A DNA stretch of 64,000 bases, from assembly GCA_045635085.1 (NCBI GenBank), contig JAZRBM010000013.1:345078-409077 (forward strand), read 5' to 3'. The first letter of the stretch is position 1. The number at the start of each line of letters is the position of its first letter. Shown piece by piece: positions 25,492 to 35,511 of this stretch. A program made the position numbers and the translations under genes. The notes below the pieces were generated by a model. That model saw nothing but the letters and a program-made list of their open reading frames with translations, did no database searches and was not told the origin of the DNA. The stretch comes from Congzhengia sp045635085 (lineage in GTDB: Bacteria; Bacillota; Clostridia; UBA1381; UBA9506).

Positions 25492-26589
25492 CTATTTGAA
25501 AATTTTGCACAAAGCTTCAATACTATTTTTTTCAGAGCAATGAGTCAAAATCTTCTCTCTTGCACAGTCCGCCATTTTTCTTCTTTCGTCTTCTTTCATC
25601 AAAAACACATTCTCTATTTTTGAAGCAAGTTCTGAAACATCGCCAACAGAAACTAAAAATCCATTTATACCATCATCAATTAAATCCTTAGGTCCTGTTT
25701 TGCAATCGGTTGATATACAGATAAGTCTGCTCGCCATTGCCTCCATAAGCGAGTTAGGCAGTCCCTCGTAATCAGATGTCATTAAAAATACGTCGTTTTT
25801 TTTATATTCACTCTCAATATCAGTTGTTCTTCCCATAAGCTTTATTTTATCATTCATTCCATTTTCATCAATAATGCGTTGAATTTTTTTCATATAATTT
25901 TCTTCGCCTGTACCAAATATATCCAACGTAATATCATCGTGATTTTTGCACACTTCTGAAAAGGCGGAAATCATCATCGGATAATTTTTTTGCGCTGTTA
26001 TTCTGCCTGCGGCAATAAATTTTTTAACCGTATCACTGGTGCTAATTTTATAATTTTCTATGTAAGTTTTAGAAATCGGATTCGGTATCAGGATGCACTT
26101 CTTTTGGTCTCTTTTTGAAAAAAAATCTATCTGGTCACTTGCCTGAACTATTATTTTATAGCTGGTGTGATAACACATTTTCCAAAGCCAACGCTGAATT
26201 CTTCCATCAAGCCTTGCTCTCCACGGGTTTATTCTGATAGTTTCAATTCTTTTTATTCCAAGGCCTAAAGAAAAAAACATCATTTTAATCTGCGTTGAAC
26301 TTATAAAGGATACCATATAATCCGGCGAAATATCAGTAAGAATTCTTCTTGTTATTTTAATGCGTTCAAAAATAGATGATTTTAAATATTCGCTTGTTTT
26401 TTCAAATACTGAATATATACGAACATCGGGTACTACAAAATACTCATCTTCTCTTCGCGAAAAAACTAATATTGAAACATCATAACCTTTGTCTACTAAT
26501 TCATTTGCCCAGATGCTTACAACTCTTTCTGCTCCTCCGCCCGAAAGTTGAGCTATTGCAAGCAGGATTTTCTTTTTCATTTTTTTCAT
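25492..26589 (-). CDS. Glycosyltransferase family 4
   Basis: 365-residue GT-B enzyme adding a sugar to the growing repeat unit on the cytoplasmic face. N-terminal LSGGGAERVVSIWANEL, and the donor-binding C-terminal motif DYEGLPNSLMEAMAS with the two Glu of the E-x7-E family signature. It is clearly a paralogue of the next gene (26635-27744): the two share AERVV.VWANEL, RIETIRINPW, and CISTDCKTGPKDLIDDGING-like blocks throughout. Sugar and acceptor cannot be told. Confidence 0.9.
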   Translation of the reverse strand: MKKMKKKILLAIAQLSGGGAERVVSIWANELVDKGYDVSILVFSRREDEYFVVPDVRIYSVFEKTSEYLKSSIFERIKITRRILTDISPDYMVSFISSTQIKMMFFSLGLGIKRIETIRINPWRARLDGRIQRWLWKMCYHTSYKIIVQASDQIDFFSKRDQKKCILIPNPISKTYIENYKISTSDTVKKFIAAGRITAQKNYPMMISAFSEVCKNHDDITLDIFGTGEENYMKKIQRIIDENGMNDKIKLMGRTTDIESEYKKNDVFLMTSDYEGLPNSLMEAMASRLICISTDCKTGPKDLIDDGINGFLVSVGDVSELASKIENVFLMKEDERRKMADCAREKILTHCSEKNSIEALCKIFK

Positions 26590-26634
26590 TTTCCTTTCAA
26601 TTATAGTGAATTTATAAAATTACAGTCTTTTTGT

Positions 26635-27744
26635 TCACTTTAATATCTTACACAAACTATTGATGCTATTTTCCTTTGAACAAAGAGTAAGTATCTTTTG
26701 TCGTGCCAAACCAGCTATCTTTTCACGCTCTTCTTTTGACATTTCCATCACTTTTTCAATCGCATCACAAAGAGCATCCGCATCGCCTGTTGGAATCAAA
26801 AATCCGCATACACCATCGTCTATCAAATCTTCAGGACCCGTTTTGCAGTTAGTTGATATACAAATAAGCTTACTTGCCATCGCCTCAATGAGCGAGTTTG
26901 GAAGTCCTTCAAAATCGGATGTCATTAAAAATACATCGCTTTCTTTATATTCATCCTGTAATCTATTGGTTCTTTCTCTTAGAAAAATTCTGCTTTCCAT
27001 GTCAAGTGACTTGATAAATTCTTTTATATTTTCACGATTTGCCCCATCCTCTGCACCGTAAATATCTAAATAAATATTTTTGTATTTAGGGTCATCAGCG
27101 TGTTTTTTTAAAGCTTTGGCAAAACCTGAAATCATCATCGTATAATTTTTTTGCGGTGCTATTCTGCCTGCGGCAATGAATCTTTGTATGTTATCAGAAA
27201 TATTTTCTTTGTACTCTTTAATATATACCTCAGAAACAGGATTGGGAATTACTAGGCTTTTTTTAATAATGCTTTTACTAAAATACGGTGCCTGCCCCAA
27301 AGTCTGTAGTATTGTTTTATAGGAAGTTTTAAAACACAGTTTCCACAATGCAGCAAATAGTTTCCCTCTTGAGTTTGCTGCGACCCACGGGTTTATTCTG
27401 ACAGTTTCAATTCTTTTAATTCTAAGACCAAATGCAGAAAACATAGATAACACCTGAGTGTGTGGCAAAAAAGAAATCAGATAATCCGGCTTTATAACTT
27501 TTAATAATTTTCTTCGTTGCAGTACTTTATTTAAAAAAGATATTTTTTTGTAATCGTCATATTTTTCACAAACAGTATATACGGTAACGTTTTCAGACAA
27601 ATAGTATTCGTTTTCAGTTCTTCCTGCCAATAGCAAAGATACGTCATAACCCTTATCAGAAAGCTCATTTGCCCAAACACTTACAACTCTTTCAGCACCG
27701 CCACCTGTAAGATGTGTTATTGTCAATAATACCTTTTTTCCCAT
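26635..27744 (-). CDS. Glycosyltransferase family 4 (paralogue of the next gene downstream)
   Basis: 369 residues. ATG at 27744 has GAGGAG 8 nt before it; a longer reading to 27825 would overlap the preceding ATP-grasp gene and lacks a ribosome site. Motifs THLTGGGAERVVSVWANEL, KRIETVRINPWVA and DFEGLPNSLIEAMASKL place it in GT4 and beside the gene at 25492-26589, from which it likely arose by tandem duplication or vice versa. Part of the polysaccharide run. Confidence 0.9.
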   Translation of the reverse strand: MGKKVLLTITHLTGGGAERVVSVWANELSDKGYDVSLLLAGRTENEYYLSENVTVYTVCEKYDDYKKISFLNKVLQRRKLLKVIKPDYLISFLPHTQVLSMFSAFGLRIKRIETVRINPWVAANSRGKLFAALWKLCFKTSYKTILQTLGQAPYFSKSIIKKSLVIPNPVSEVYIKEYKENISDNIQRFIAAGRIAPQKNYTMMISGFAKALKKHADDPKYKNIYLDIYGAEDGANRENIKEFIKSLDMESRIFLRERTNRLQDEYKESDVFLMTSDFEGLPNSLIEAMASKLICISTNCKTGPEDLIDDGVCGFLIPTGDADALCDAIEKVMEMSKEEREKIAGLARQKILTLCSKENSINSLCKILK

Positions 27745-27748
27745 TATG

Positions 27749-28627
27749 TTAACTCCTCTGCGGTAATTTAATCCATTCACCAAATATTTCATCCCATTTT
27801 GCAGGATTAAATGGAACATTACCACTAAGGTGAAACAGTGTTAATTCTCCTACATAAGGCTTTCCTTTTACATTATAAAAATCCACTCTGATTTGTGGAA
27901 AACCTTTTGATAATACTCCGGCCAATTCCTTCATCTTCTCAAAACTTTCAGGCTTTTGTGGTATTACTTTTGCATTAGGATGCCCCTGTGTAAAAGGAAG
28001 GTGATTGTATTCCATATCAAAAAAGTCGAATTTCGTTTCTTCATTTTCGTTTACTCTGTCTGTAGCTATATACATTGCTTTTGGAATTCCATCAAAGCAT
28101 AAAAATTTATAGTCCGTAAGTTCACTAGAATTTTCTAAATCACTCATATATTCTTCTGCAAAAATTCTCGGTAAAACATTCTTATATGGCCATTCTCTAC
28201 AGGTTAAATAATAGTTTTTATTTAAATGCATATTTAAAAAAATTCTTGCACTATCCTTATCAAATGTTGCCTTGTCCTTACAAATAACTACTCCACCACA
28301 ATCATGTGTCGTTTTTAATACAAACTGATTTGGTAATTTTTCAAAATCTATTTCATCAAAGCTATTCCAAGGTCCACCTAATACAGGTGCAACATATTCT
28401 TTCCCTATACGGTCTGAAATCCACTTTTTTGCTTCAAATTTATCGACCATTTTTGTGTATTCTGGATTTCTGTCATATAGTTTTAACCAATTAAGTTTTT
28501 CATTAAACGTTTTAGGCGCATTAAGGTCAGGAAGCTTTTTAAACCATTGAAAATATTTAATGCTAATCCATATTTTATCAGGAATAAAGCATCCTAACTT
28601 AAATACTACAAAGTCCCTAATGTTCAT
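27749..28627 (-). CDS. TupA-like ATP-grasp protein
   Basis: 292 residues of the ATPgrasp_TupA family, named for the teichuronopeptide-synthesis protein of alkaliphilic Bacillus. Seen: NAPKTFNEKLNWLKLYDRNP, DKFEAKKWISDRIGKEYVAP, FVLKTTHDCGGVVIC and the acidic C-terminal RVDFYNVKGKPYVGELTLFH that would hold Mg-ATP. These enzymes are thought to ligate an amino acid or peptide to a glycan or act beside glycosyltransferases; activity here is unproven. Confidence 0.85.
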   Translation of the reverse strand: MNIRDFVVFKLGCFIPDKIWISIKYFQWFKKLPDLNAPKTFNEKLNWLKLYDRNPEYTKMVDKFEAKKWISDRIGKEYVAPVLGGPWNSFDEIDFEKLPNQFVLKTTHDCGGVVICKDKATFDKDSARIFLNMHLNKNYYLTCREWPYKNVLPRIFAEEYMSDLENSSELTDYKFLCFDGIPKAMYIATDRVNENEETKFDFFDMEYNHLPFTQGHPNAKVIPQKPESFEKMKELAGVLSKGFPQIRVDFYNVKGKPYVGELTLFHLSGNVPFNPAKWDEIFGEWIKLPQRS

Positions 28628-28664
28628 TTTGATTTTCCTCTCTGTCTATAAGTTTTTGTTTATT

Positions 28665-29726
28665 TTATTTGTAATCTTTCTCTATAACGTCTTCCCACTT
28701 TTTGATTACGATTTCAGTTTTATAATTTTGAGCTGTTTTTAAGGCGTTTTCTGAAAGTTTCTGACGCAAAGCATCGTCTGTTAAAACTTGCTTGATAGCC
28801 TTTGCTAATCCTTTATAATTATTTCTTTTAACAAGAATACCATTTGTGCCATCTTCTATTATTTCACTGACTCCGGGATAATCTGTAGAAATACAGGGAA
28901 TACCAAGCATCATAGCCTCAATCAGTGCATTTGAAAGTCCTTCGTAGTCAGATGTCATAACAAATATACTTGCATTTTTAATTCGCGTATGAAGATCAAA
29001 AACATTCCCCCATAAAGTCACAGTTTCGCCCAACTTTTGCTCGTCTATCTTCTTTTGAAGAAAATCTTTTAATGTTCCGTCGCCGAAAATATCAACAGAC
29101 ATTTTTGGAAAATCATCTTTAATAAGCGATATTGCATCTATTAACATCGCGTGATTTTTTTGCTGTGTCAGGCGCCCTGCTGTTACGATTCTTAATCCTT
29201 CCGGTTTTGACGGTTCGTCATTTAATGAAACAGGGTTTGGAACGATATGGCTCTTCTTGAGCAAGCTATCTGAAAAACAAGTTAATTCATACTCTGTCTG
29301 AAAAACAATCGCTGATGCTCTTTTTTTATAGCATTCATTACAGCACCAGAGCATGGCTTTGCCTCTTCCGTCGTGTCTTGGGTCGTTTCTTTCTGAAACG
29401 ATAACAGGTACCTTAATACCTATTGAAGACATTAAAACCAGAGCATTTATCCTTCCAACAAAAGAAACTACCTTGTCGGGGTTTGATGCTTTAAGATATC
29501 TCCTTATGCTTTTTAACCAAAATGGCAGGTTTTTAAAATATGAGTTGCCACCTTTAGTGAGATCTACAATCTTTATTCTGTTATCAAGGGTATATCCTAC
29601 CTTGTTTTCGAGAAGTAACGCAATTTCAACATCCCAATCCTTTTTTGCATAGTGATTGGCAAGAAGTGATATAACGCGTTCAGCCCCTCCATTAGACATA
29701 CTGCCTATAAAAAATGTTATTTTCAC
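28665..29726 (-). CDS. Glycosyltransferase family 4
   Basis: 353-residue GT-B enzyme. N-terminus FFIGSMSNGGAERVISLLAN, phosphate-binding TAGRLTQQKNHAML, and donor motif DYEGLSNALIEAMMLGIPCIST are visible. Closest in kind to GalNAc/Glc-type GT4 enzymes of capsule clusters, but the sugar cannot be assigned. 20 nt downstream of the next glycosyltransferase gene. Confidence 0.9.
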   Translation of the reverse strand: MKITFFIGSMSNGGAERVISLLANHYAKKDWDVEIALLLENKVGYTLDNRIKIVDLTKGGNSYFKNLPFWLKSIRRYLKASNPDKVVSFVGRINALVLMSSIGIKVPVIVSERNDPRHDGRGKAMLWCCNECYKKRASAIVFQTEYELTCFSDSLLKKSHIVPNPVSLNDEPSKPEGLRIVTAGRLTQQKNHAMLIDAISLIKDDFPKMSVDIFGDGTLKDFLQKKIDEQKLGETVTLWGNVFDLHTRIKNASIFVMTSDYEGLSNALIEAMMLGIPCISTDYPGVSEIIEDGTNGILVKRNNYKGLAKAIKQVLTDDALRQKLSENALKTAQNYKTEIVIKKWEDVIEKDYK

Positions 29727-29746
29727 TTTGATAACCTCTATAAATA

Positions 29747-30886
29747 TTAATTAAAAGTTTTAGAATAAATTTCTTCCATTTCTTTTTTTGTAACACAAAT
29801 ATCGAATTCCTTGATTTTTTCAAGGTTGTACTCTTTCATTTTTTCTTTAAGCTTGGAATCATTATAAAGATGCTTTATTCCGTCTTTAAAGCCATCAGCA
29901 TCTTTCGGATTGTATAAATACCCGCCCTTTTTCTCTTTAACAAGATCAATATTACCACGTATTTTGCTCACTAAGCAAGGAAGACCGCTTGCCATTGCTT
30001 CCATAATGGATCGCGACAGCCCTTCACGAAAGGATGCCATCACATAAGCATCTGCAACAGAATACAGCTCTGTCATATCAGTGCGATGACCAAGAAAGTG
30101 TATTTGCTTTTCTATATTAAGTTCTTTTGCTAATTGCTCAAGCATTTCCCTTTCTTCACCATCGCCACAAAGGAGAAGATGAATATTTTTAATTTGGCAT
30201 CTGCTGACTGCCTCGATTAAAATCTTATTGTTTTTGTTTTTATCCAGTCTGCCAACCGAAATTAAAACAAAGTCATCATCTTTTATGCCAAGCTCGTTTC
30301 TTTTTGATTTTTTTAATTCTTCTCTGTTTTCAATCTGATACGGTTCTAAATTAATACCTACACCATGCACATAGTGAATTTTTCCTTTATTACGAAGTTT
30401 CATATGCGCCTTGGCAAATTCATAATCCTCACAATTTATGGTAATTAGCGTATCTGTATAACGCGAAAGCCACTTTTCAACAGGATAATATATCAACCAG
30501 TTTAATTTTGGTGCACCTTTATAAAAGTGTAAACCATGAACCTGATATATTACTTTTTTTACACCACATTTTTTACCTGCAAGGCGTCCTAAAATTCCGC
30601 CTACAGGGGTGTTGCAATGGATGTAATCAATATTCTCTTTCCTTATCAGTTCAACAATCCGACAATAGGCTCTCAAATTTGCTAAAGAGAAAGGGGAACG
30701 ATTAATGTCAGCATGGTGAATGAAAACACCGTATGTCTTTTGATCTTCCTCTATCTGCTTTTCTGATGCGGAACTAAAGTTAGCCACAATATGAAAACCT
30801 ATATCATGCTCACGAGAAGCTTTAATACTTGCATAAGAAAAACTTCCAATTCTTGTAGCAAGATTTGTTATATATAATATCTTCAT
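29747..30886 (-). CDS. Glycosyltransferase family 4 (WcaA/EpsD-like)
   Basis: 379 residues. HCNTPVGGILGRLAGKKCGV and YQVHGLHFYKGAP near the acceptor domain, then SVGRLDKNKNNKILIEAV and FREGLSRSIMEAMASGLPCL in the donor domain. The N-terminal 'VHGLHFYKGAP' block is typical of the EpsD/WcaL-type enzymes that act early after the initiating sugar transferase. Third glycosyltransferase from the start of the run of four. Confidence 0.9.
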   Translation of the reverse strand: MKILYITNLATRIGSFSYASIKASREHDIGFHIVANFSSASEKQIEEDQKTYGVFIHHADINRSPFSLANLRAYCRIVELIRKENIDYIHCNTPVGGILGRLAGKKCGVKKVIYQVHGLHFYKGAPKLNWLIYYPVEKWLSRYTDTLITINCEDYEFAKAHMKLRNKGKIHYVHGVGINLEPYQIENREELKKSKRNELGIKDDDFVLISVGRLDKNKNNKILIEAVSRCQIKNIHLLLCGDGEEREMLEQLAKELNIEKQIHFLGHRTDMTELYSVADAYVMASFREGLSRSIMEAMASGLPCLVSKIRGNIDLVKEKKGGYLYNPKDADGFKDGIKHLYNDSKLKEKMKEYNLEKIKEFDICVTKKEMEEIYSKTFN

Positions 30887-30907
30887 GATCTTATTTCGCT
30901 TTCTAAA

Positions 30908-31984
30908 TTAAGATTCCTGTAACATACGGACAACATCCTCTGTATGCTCTCCAAACAATGGACCATTAGCTAATTGATAGTAGTAAATTCCCATACCCTT
31001 TAGATTGTATTCCATTACAATAGGTTTATAGTTTTCGTCGATTGTAACATCCCAACCTATTGCACGAAACATTGGCATTTTTTTATGTGCATTCAAAACA
31101 AGTTGACAAGCTTCTTTGTAAGCCGGAATTTCAATACCTTCAAAAACCAAACCATTTGGCAACTTTTGGATACTTTCACCACATGAATAAAAACCGGTTT
31201 GTTTTAATTTGCCATCAGAATCAATGCCAATCACGACCATGCCTCTACCATCTTTTGTAATGCTGTTATCAGCAATTGCATCTTCTGTATTTGCTCGAAG
31301 ATTACCCGACATAAACCGTGGTTCTCCGTTTATGATTACAGTAATTAAACGCATAATGTTTACAGAGCGTGGGCTAAATTGCTTAAGTTCGTCACACTGC
31401 TTAATCAAGCGTTGAACAACATAATTCTCTTTGATATTCCTCATAACCTCTGCAACCATATCCTCATTATCCAACAAGCGAATACCACGCGATGTTCCAG
31501 ACGCTATCGAAGGCTTAATAATTAATGGTAAGTTTTTACATATAAGATCGTACGCCGCTTCCTGAGATAGTGCTTCATATTCGTGATTCATAAAAGTTCC
31601 ATGAATATTTCTAACTATTGTATACGGAAATTCTACTTCTGGTAGAAAACGATCAAAAAAGTTTTTATCATCCCATGCAAAATTCATTCTTCGATCATTC
31701 AACATCGGATCAATCTTGGTTCGATATATCATTTCTGAGCAAATACGTTCATTAAATTTTCCCGTTACACTATAATACAGTTGATGAGTCGAATAGTCCA
31801 TTTTTCCTCGAACCTTCCAACACTCACGTATTGCTCGCTTTTGTTCACGACTCAATTTTTTAATCTTAATTCCATTTATAGAATACATTTTCTTATAGTG
31901 TTTAACGGATTTATGTACATATTTAACACGAAAAATATAATGTGCAAATTCATCAAGCGTTCTATAAAGATTCATAATATTCAT
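30908..31984 (-). CDS. Sugar-transfer-associated ATP-grasp protein
   Basis: 358 residues of the ATPgrasp_ST type found in polysaccharide clusters. ATP-binding elements include PLIIKPSIASGTSRGIRLL, VVQRLIKQCDEL and the Mg-binding VTIDENYKPIVMEYNLKGMG. ATG at 31984 follows GGGAG; a start at 31999 is also open. It is a paralogue of the adjacent gene (31987-33090): same order of motifs, same length, stop and start 2 nt apart. Confidence 0.85.
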   Translation of the reverse strand: MNIMNLYRTLDEFAHYIFRVKYVHKSVKHYKKMYSINGIKIKKLSREQKRAIRECWKVRGKMDYSTHQLYYSVTGKFNERICSEMIYRTKIDPMLNDRRMNFAWDDKNFFDRFLPEVEFPYTIVRNIHGTFMNHEYEALSQEAAYDLICKNLPLIIKPSIASGTSRGIRLLDNEDMVAEVMRNIKENYVVQRLIKQCDELKQFSPRSVNIMRLITVIINGEPRFMSGNLRANTEDAIADNSITKDGRGMVVIGIDSDGKLKQTGFYSCGESIQKLPNGLVFEGIEIPAYKEACQLVLNAHKKMPMFRAIGWDVTIDENYKPIVMEYNLKGMGIYYYQLANGPLFGEHTEDVVRMLQES

Positions 31985-31986
31985 TT

Positions 31987-33090
31987 TTATTTCTCCCATC
32001 TAAAAACTTCATCTAACACTCGCTTGGTCAAATCTCCGAAGAGCGGACCGTTGTTGAACTGATGAAAATTAATGCCGCCTTTTCTCATATTTGCTTCAAT
32101 TAAAACAGGCTCACCATCTTCATCTATTGCAATATCCCACGAAACAAGTCTGAAATGTCCTATTAATGGATGTGATTTTTTTACCAATTCTATTGCTTTA
32201 TCGAAAGAGGGTATTTGAAATCCTTCAAATACCAAACCATCAGGATGCTGTTCGCAACGTTTGCCGGTTGTATATCCATACGCATACTTTTTAAGACAAC
32301 CATTTTCATCAATACCGCAAGACATGCCGTCATAACCTGCATTGTCTTTCGCTGTGGCATTATCAACCTTACTGTCACCAAATCCCATTCTGAGAATGGA
32401 AGATAAGATATGGACTCCATCTTCAAGTAAGAGAGAACAAATTCTGATACAATTAATACTGCCCTTATGTACCCTGTCAAGCTCACTATTTTGTTTGATA
32501 AGCTTTTGAACAACATAGTCATCGTATTCAGGATCAGATAAAAAATTATTGATTCTTTCATGATCTGTATTATTAAAAAATATAATTCCTCTGCCTGAAC
32601 CTGTTTCCTGTGAGGGCTTACAAATTACTTCACTATTGCACAGAATTTTCTCTTTTGCTTCGTTTATTGATATTTGTTTGTAATTTTCATCAAAAATCAG
32701 GCTGTTAATTTTTCTCACTACAATCTCAGGTTGCTTTATACCAGCAAATATCTTCGAATAATAATTTTTATCATTAAAACCATAACCGAGCTTTCTGTTG
32801 TTAAAATTCTGATCAATTACGGTGTAATACAAATCATTCGGAATATATCTTGGATCAAAATGTCCGTTCATTGCATAGTAATATTGCGCCCACTTAGTCG
32901 AAATATTTTTATATGGAGACCAGAACTTTCGGATTTCTTCTTTTTGTTCTTTCGTCAGCTTACAACTTTTATTTATATTTTTTGACAGATTTATTCTCTC
33001 CTGATATTTCGATATTGTATTAGCAGCAAAAATTTCCGGTTTTTCAAAAATGGCAAAATATAATTTTTTTAGTTTTTTGCTAACAGGCAT
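31987..33090 (-). CDS. Sugar-transfer-associated ATP-grasp protein (paralogue)
   Basis: 367 residues. The core reads VICKPSQETGSGRGIIFFN, YVVQKLIKQNSELDRVHKGS and WDIAIDEDGEPVLIEANMRK, parallel to the preceding entry. ATG at 33090 has AGGAG 8 nt ahead; GTG at 33099 is too close to it. Two neighbouring copies suggest two distinct amino-acid or modified-sugar ligations, or a heteromer. Biochemical function of this family is not established. Confidence 0.85.
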   Translation of the reverse strand: MPVSKKLKKLYFAIFEKPEIFAANTISKYQERINLSKNINKSCKLTKEQKEEIRKFWSPYKNISTKWAQYYYAMNGHFDPRYIPNDLYYTVIDQNFNNRKLGYGFNDKNYYSKIFAGIKQPEIVVRKINSLIFDENYKQISINEAKEKILCNSEVICKPSQETGSGRGIIFFNNTDHERINNFLSDPEYDDYVVQKLIKQNSELDRVHKGSINCIRICSLLLEDGVHILSSILRMGFGDSKVDNATAKDNAGYDGMSCGIDENGCLKKYAYGYTTGKRCEQHPDGLVFEGFQIPSFDKAIELVKKSHPLIGHFRLVSWDIAIDEDGEPVLIEANMRKGGINFHQFNNGPLFGDLTKRVLDEVFRWEK

Positions 33091-33120
33091 ATAACTCACT
33101 CCTTTTTAGAAAAAAATCAA

Positions 33121-33813
33121 TCATTCCACTATTTGTGCTGAATTGTCTTGTGTATTTGTGTAAATATTTTCACGTTTTAACACTGTCGCGACAGTTTTAA
33201 ATAATATCTTAATATCAAGCCACATGCTGACATTGTGTGCATACCACGCATCATAGAGTCTTTTTTCTCTTACACCTAAATTATTTCGGTAATACGCTTG
33301 CGTATATCCGCTGATACCTGGACGAACGAGTAATTTGTCTTTTTCATCTTCTTCATATGTATTTTTCGATTCCACATCTCCTGCCCTTGGTCCTAAGATA
33401 CTCATATGTCCCAACAGAACGTTAAAGCATTGCGGAAGCTCGTCAAGACTTGTCTCTCGGATAATGCGACCAATACGAGTTACACGGCTATCATGTTGTG
33501 AATTAAACGTGCTGCCATCTTCGTTTCTTAGGTCAGGAGCATTTACTTTCATTGATCGAAATTTAAGCATATTAAATTCTTTGAAGTCTTTTCCAAGCCG
33601 TCGAGACTTGTAAAAAATTGGTCCACCATCTTCAATTTTTATGGCTATCGCAATGGGAATAGTCATCAATAAAATAATTGGAAGGATAATAACGCAAAGC
33701 ACAATATCACTGATGCGTTTTAAAACAATTTGGTAAAACCCTTTGTAATTTTTTTTGTCTTTACTTTCCGAGTAAAGTTCTTCCACATCTGCTGTATAAT
33801 CATACTTACTCAT
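33121..33813 (-). CDS. Initiating sugar-1-phosphate transferase, PglC/WcaJ family
   Basis: 230-residue monotopic phosphoglycosyltransferase that loads the first sugar-1-phosphate onto undecaprenyl phosphate. One N-terminal membrane (re-entrant) helix (DIVLCVIILPIILLMTIPIA), then GPIFYKSRRLG, the catalytic-type FNMLKFRSM, RETSLDELPQ (Asp-Glu dyad) and ILGPRAG, PGISGYTQAYYR. Length is that of the small PglC-like class without the extra helices of WbaP. Overlaps the ATP-grasp gene upstream by 4 nt. Likely starts repeat-unit synthesis for this cluster. Confidence 0.93.
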   Translation of the reverse strand: MSKYDYTADVEELYSESKDKKNYKGFYQIVLKRISDIVLCVIILPIILLMTIPIAIAIKIEDGGPIFYKSRRLGKDFKEFNMLKFRSMKVNAPDLRNEDGSTFNSQHDSRVTRIGRIIRETSLDELPQCFNVLLGHMSILGPRAGDVESKNTYEEDEKDKLLVRPGISGYTQAYYRNNLGVREKRLYDAWYAHNVSMWLDIKILFKTVATVLKRENIYTNTQDNSAQIVE

Positions 33814-35018
33814 ATCATCTCACCACAATCTATCTTGAAAATCGCATCCCCGATAAGTTTTAGTACTTTTTCCACTTTTTGTACCGCACTAGCAACACTA
33901 TCTGCCTTTGCTATGATGTACCCGCATCCATCAAGATTGGTATGATACTCTCTAACAGTTTGACCAATCTCTAAATGATGGTATATCTCAACATCGTATT
34001 CCTTTTCTATCTTTTCAAAATCTGGAAGCTGTTTTACAATTCCATCTCCAAATGCCAGCAGCCGTGTAGCCACTGCACAATGCTCACAAGGTGTCAGATC
34101 GACCTCATCACCAACTGCATTACGAATCATATTCGCCATATAATCAATTCCAGTTCCATAAGGGATAACACATGGACCTATCATATTCCCCCCCATTCTT
34201 GCACCAATGTCTATAATATGTATTTTTCCTTCAGAGGTAATAAGCACATCCATATTAACAGAACCAAAGTTTATGCCAAGTGCCTTGATAGCACTTTCAA
34301 CACAACGTTTTGCTTTCTCGTCAATCTCATAAGGGAGATCTGTCGGAATGGCGTGTCCGAGTTCAGCATAGTATGGAGGTTCCGTCATCCATTTTCTCAT
34401 AATACTGAGAACATGAACTTCACCATTTACTACCAGAGATTCTGCACCATACTCCCTACCAACGATAAACGTTTCGACCTCTGCTCTATTGGTAATAGAT
34501 GCCGCCATTGCATTATGACAAGCATCAAAAAATTGTGATTCATCATCAACGCGAGAAGCACCCCTGCTGCCAGAACCATCACACGGTTTGACCATTACAG
34601 GAAACGATAACTTCTCACAAAGGGAAACTATATCTGTGCTTTCGTTCACTTCATAGGCTTGTTCTGTATCGTCAACCTTTGCTTCAAATAAGCACTTACG
34701 AACCTTGTACTTGTTCTTAATAAGTTTTGCAACCTCATAATTAAGTCCACCTAGGTTCATTTGCTCTGCTATGTATGCAGCAGTTAAAACACCATAATCG
34801 GTCGCGGCAGTCAAAACACCATCAATATTTTCTTTTTGGGCATAGGCAAGACAAGCCTTTTCATCTACAATATTGATAACCTCATGCTTATCGGCGTACT
34901 TAAAGCCAAGTGCATTAGGATCAGCGTCTACTGTCAATGTTTCATATCCCATTTCTCTGGCTTTCTTAATAACAAAACTCTGCAGAAAGCCGGCACCGAT
35001 TATTAGTATTTTCTTCAT
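33810..35018 (-). CDS. ATP-grasp carboxylate-amine ligase-like protein
   Basis: 402 residues. N-terminal Rossmann-like part (ILIIGAGFLQSFVIKKAREM), ATP-grasp domain with PVMVKPCDGSGSRGASRV and the metal-binding VNMDVLITSEGKIHIIDIGARMGGN. Belongs to the carbamoyl-phosphate-synthase L-chain/PurK-like superfamily found in surface-glycan and peptide-ligation clusters. It probably joins a carboxylate and an amine on a sugar made by the DegT aminotransferase next door; that is inference. Confidence 0.8.
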   Translation of the reverse strand: MKKILIIGAGFLQSFVIKKAREMGYETLTVDADPNALGFKYADKHEVINIVDEKACLAYAQKENIDGVLTAATDYGVLTAAYIAEQMNLGGLNYEVAKLIKNKYKVRKCLFEAKVDDTEQAYEVNESTDIVSLCEKLSFPVMVKPCDGSGSRGASRVDDESQFFDACHNAMAASITNRAEVETFIVGREYGAESLVVNGEVHVLSIMRKWMTEPPYYAELGHAIPTDLPYEIDEKAKRCVESAIKALGINFGSVNMDVLITSEGKIHIIDIGARMGGNMIGPCVIPYGTGIDYMANMIRNAVGDEVDLTPCEHCAVATRLLAFGDGIVKQLPDFEKIEKEYDVEIYHHLEIGQTVREYHTNLDGCGYIIAKADSVASAVQKVEKVLKLIGDAIFKIDCGEMI

Positions 35019-35025
35019 AATTCCC

Positions 35026-35496
35026 TCATAGTTCTTTCCGAAAATTTAGTTCCTTGTATTTTAGGGTTTCCGTTGCTCCGTAGGTCGTATATCCTCTGTG
35101 TTCATAAAAGATTTTTGCGTATTTACTTTTATCATAGACCTCACAAACAACCTCTGTGCATCCATTTTTTTTTGCTAATCGTTCAATCTCTGTCAAACAA
35201 TAACTTCCGATACCTTCCCCGGAAAATTCAGGAGCTGTAGCTAACTTTTGAAACAAAAGTGATTTTTCTATTTTGCGTATCTGAAATGTTGCCACCGGTG
35301 TTTTTTCGTTATAGACCAAATAAATATCGTTTTTTATGGCACACAAGGCAACAATTATATGATTTTTAATATGGGAGTTGTTCCAGTGGTGCAAATCATA
35401 CTTCTTTGCCATATCCTTACCACATTCATAGAGAATATCAGATACTTTTTTCAGTCCCACAATATTACATTTGCTCAACTTACTTACTCGATACAA
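35026..35496 (-). CDS. GNAT-family N-acetyltransferase
   Basis: 156 residues; acetyl-CoA binding motif A appears as EFSGEGIGSYCLTEIERLAK, followed by FYEHRGY. TTG at 35496 follows GGAGG by 8 nt and is preferred to GTG at 35505, which touches the ribosome site. Located between the aminotransferase and an ATP-grasp ligase, so acetylation (or other acylation) of an amino-sugar is the likely role. Confidence 0.85.
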   Translation of the reverse strand: MYRVSKLSKCNIVGLKKVSDILYECGKDMAKKYDLHHWNNSHIKNHIIVALCAIKNDIYLVYNEKTPVATFQIRKIEKSLLFQKLATAPEFSGEGIGSYCLTEIERLAKKNGCTEVVCEVYDKSKYAKIFYEHRGYTTYGATETLKYKELNFRKEL

Positions 35497-35511
35497 TCCC
35501 CACACCTCCGA

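Noticed and set aside
31781..34538. Several plus-strand frames up to 187 codons inside the polysaccharide cluster
   Set aside because: All lie opposite clear ATP-grasp and sugar-transferase genes and have no starts with ribosome sites.
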